Source of the DNA: an uncultured Ilumatobacter sp.
GTDB lineage: Bacteria; Actinomycetota; Acidimicrobiia; Acidimicrobiales; Ilumatobacteraceae
NCBI GenBank assembly: GCA_937891565.1
Contig: CALAHA010000002.1
Coordinates: 1-6,488 of the forward strand
Direction of reading: 5' to 3'
Length of the DNA stretch: 6,488 nt
Shown here piece by piece: positions 5,556 through 6,488 of the stretch (its first letter is position 1; each line of letters begins with the position of its first letter). The notes under the pieces are model-generated. The model worked only from the letters and a program-made list of their open reading frames with translations, searched no databases and had not been told where the DNA came from. Made by a program: the position numbers and the translations under genes.

Positions 5556-6257
5556 TCACTCGTCGGACGGTTCTAGGCCTTCGGTCAGCGCGTTGACGTC
5601 GGCGTGTTGGGGATCGCCGTCGTAGGTGACGACGCCACCGTTGAGGGCGACGAGGCGTTGGCTTTCGAGCACGCTCGACAGTTCATGCGTGGCAACAACG
5701 AGTGCAGCGCCGTCGGCATGGGCGAGCCGAAACAGCTCGAGGAGCGCAAGGCGACCGGTGCGATCGAGACCGACGAACGGCTCGTCAACGAGCATCACGT
5801 CGAAGGGCCGGACGAACGCCATCGTGATCGCGGCCTTCTGCTTGAGCCCGCGGCTGAATGTCATCGGCAGATCGTCGGCCCGGTCAACGAGCCCCACGGC
5901 GTCGAGGAGGTCGACGGCGTGCTGTTCCCAGTTCTCGGTGCCGTGAAGGCGAGCGATGTACTCGAGGTGCTCCCAGACGCTCAGATCGTCATAGAACACC
6001 GGCTCGTCTGACAGGTAGGAGAGCGCAGCACGAGCATCGGGCGAACCGAGCGCGTTGCCGGCGACCTCAGCCGTGCCGTCGGACGGTTCCAGCATCCCGG
6101 CAAGCATGCGGATCAACGTGGTTTTACCGCTGCCGTTGTGACCAATCAGGGTGACCCGTTCGCCAGCGCGCACTTCAAAATCGATTGGAGCGAGGGCCTG
6201 GGCCTCGCCGTAGCGCTTGGTCAATGCAACAGTGCTGATCGCGGGTGTTGTGTTCAT
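5556..6257 (-). CDS. ABC transporter ATP-binding protein (ABC-2 exporter type)
   Basis: 233 residues, a single nucleotide-binding domain that powers an export or membrane-remodelling transporter. Walker A is GHNGSGKTT (39-47). The Q-loop region reads SYLSDEPVFYDDLSV, with D/E where many importers have Gln. The signature is SRGLKQK (135-141), the SRGM/L variant common in CcmA-, EcsA- and ABC-2-type exporters. Walker B is VMLVDEP (154-160) with the catalytic E159, the D-loop is GLD (163-165) and the H-loop is H191 (ATHE). All catalytic residues are present. The length is typical. A GGGA ribosome site lies about 6 nt before the ATG. It starts 21 bp after the stop of the permease gene, so the two form an operon running in from the right edge. 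The SRG signature resembles CcmA, but without the full permease or ccm genes I cannot assign heme export; substrate unknown. Confidence 0.9.
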   Translation of the reverse strand: MNTTPAISTVALTKRYGEAQALAPIDFEVRAGERVTLIGHNGSGKTTLIRMLAGMLEPSDGTAEVAGNALGSPDARAALSYLSDEPVFYDDLSVWEHLEYIARLHGTENWEQHAVDLLDAVGLVDRADDLPMTFSRGLKQKAAITMAFVRPFDVMLVDEPFVGLDRTGRLALLELFRLAHADGAALVVATHELSSVLESQRLVALNGGVVTYDGDPQHADVNALTEGLEPSDE

Positions 6258-6278
6258 CGGGTTCCCATCATGGAGGGT

Positions 6279-6488
6279 TCAGGTCGCTTGCCGTTCAGCT
6301 CGGCCAGCTTCAAAGAACGATCGAATCGCAACGCCCCAACGGTCGCGTCGCTGGACCCAACGCACAAGCAGCCCGAGGACGAGTGCCACGCCGATGGTGG
6401 CCCGTAGGGCTGTGCCGACGCTGGGATCGAAACGCATCGCGACGATCGGGACGAGACCAAGGCTGGTGAGAATGATTGGTAAGAAGGT
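6279..6488 (-). CDS. ABC transporter permease, C-terminal end (start outside window)
   Basis: The last 69 residues of a membrane protein, read on the minus strand from the window edge to TGA at 6281-6279. A hydrophobic stretch at the edge (FLPIILTSLGLVPIVAM) and a second at about residues 28-43 (LRATIGVALVLGLLV) are two membrane helices, then a basic cytoplasmic tail (RWVQRRDRWG ... EAGRAERQAT). Its position 21 bp upstream of the ATPase gene on the same strand makes it the likely transmembrane partner. The overlapping minus-strand frame 6460-6254 (Ser/Arg/Pro rich, no membrane pattern) is a shadow. The family within ABC permeases cannot be told from this fragment. Confidence 0.7.
   Translation of the reverse strand, partial: TFLPIILTSLGLVPIVAMRFDPSVGTALRATIGVALVLGLLVRWVQRRDRWGVAIRSFFEAGRAERQAT

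Noticed and set aside
5628..6140. Degenerate ABC ATPase because of the SRGLK signature and missing Q-loop Gln
   Set aside because: Both variants are usual in ABC-2/CcmA/EcsA-type ATPases, and the Walker A, Walker B and His switch residues are intact.
6254..6460. 68-residue minus-strand frame beside the ABC ATPase
   Set aside because: It is Ser/Arg/Pro rich, overlaps the ATPase start, and competes with the membrane-protein frame ending at 6279.

Overview
The window is high-GC and looks actinobacterial. Two proteins carry the short DUF2510 motif (GWYxDPxGxxxLRYWDGxxWT), a NamH-type MBL-Rieske protein is present, a short NfeD is coupled to a stomatin/SPFH protein, and several 5'-most genes look leaderless. 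An Acidimicrobiia-like lineage is my guess from overall feel; there is no rRNA or marker gene to test it. No tRNA, rRNA, CRISPR array or complete transposon was seen.

Layout. Bases 3-785 (+) are the 3' end of a large GH2 beta-galactosidase gene (lacZ type) whose start lies outside the window. Bases 766-963 (+) hold the C-terminal half of a RidA/YjgF-type gene lacking its 5' half. This remnant sits between two identical 40-bp copies, in opposite orientation, of a hairpin-forming repeat (725-764 and 965-1004). All other genes are on the minus strand. Reading in their own direction from the right edge: an ABC permease C-terminus (6488-6279) and its ATPase (6257-5556); a DUF2510 protein with an N-terminal DUF4177-like segment (5489-4944), closed by a strong intrinsic terminator (4917-4884); a namH-like gene (4793-3228); and a three-gene operon of nfeD (3149-2544), a stomatin-like SPFH gene (2547-1498) and a single-pass membrane DUF2510 protein (1495-953).

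How the genes work together. The permease and ATPase form one exporter. NfeD and the SPFH protein overlap by 4 bp and are a known membrane-scaffold pair; the DUF2510 membrane protein follows 2 bp later and is a candidate third component. NamH would hydroxylate UDP-MurNAc to the N-glycolyl form for peptidoglycan. The rightmost minus-strand genes and the operon therefore lean towards envelope functions, while lacZ is a catabolic gene converging on them.

The most interesting structure is at 725-1004. The same palindromic repeat forms the end of two unrelated converging genes. Both read it in the same frame, so both proteins end in the same 13 residues (QLRMGSGPFRNSV), and a truncated RidA gene is trapped between the copies.
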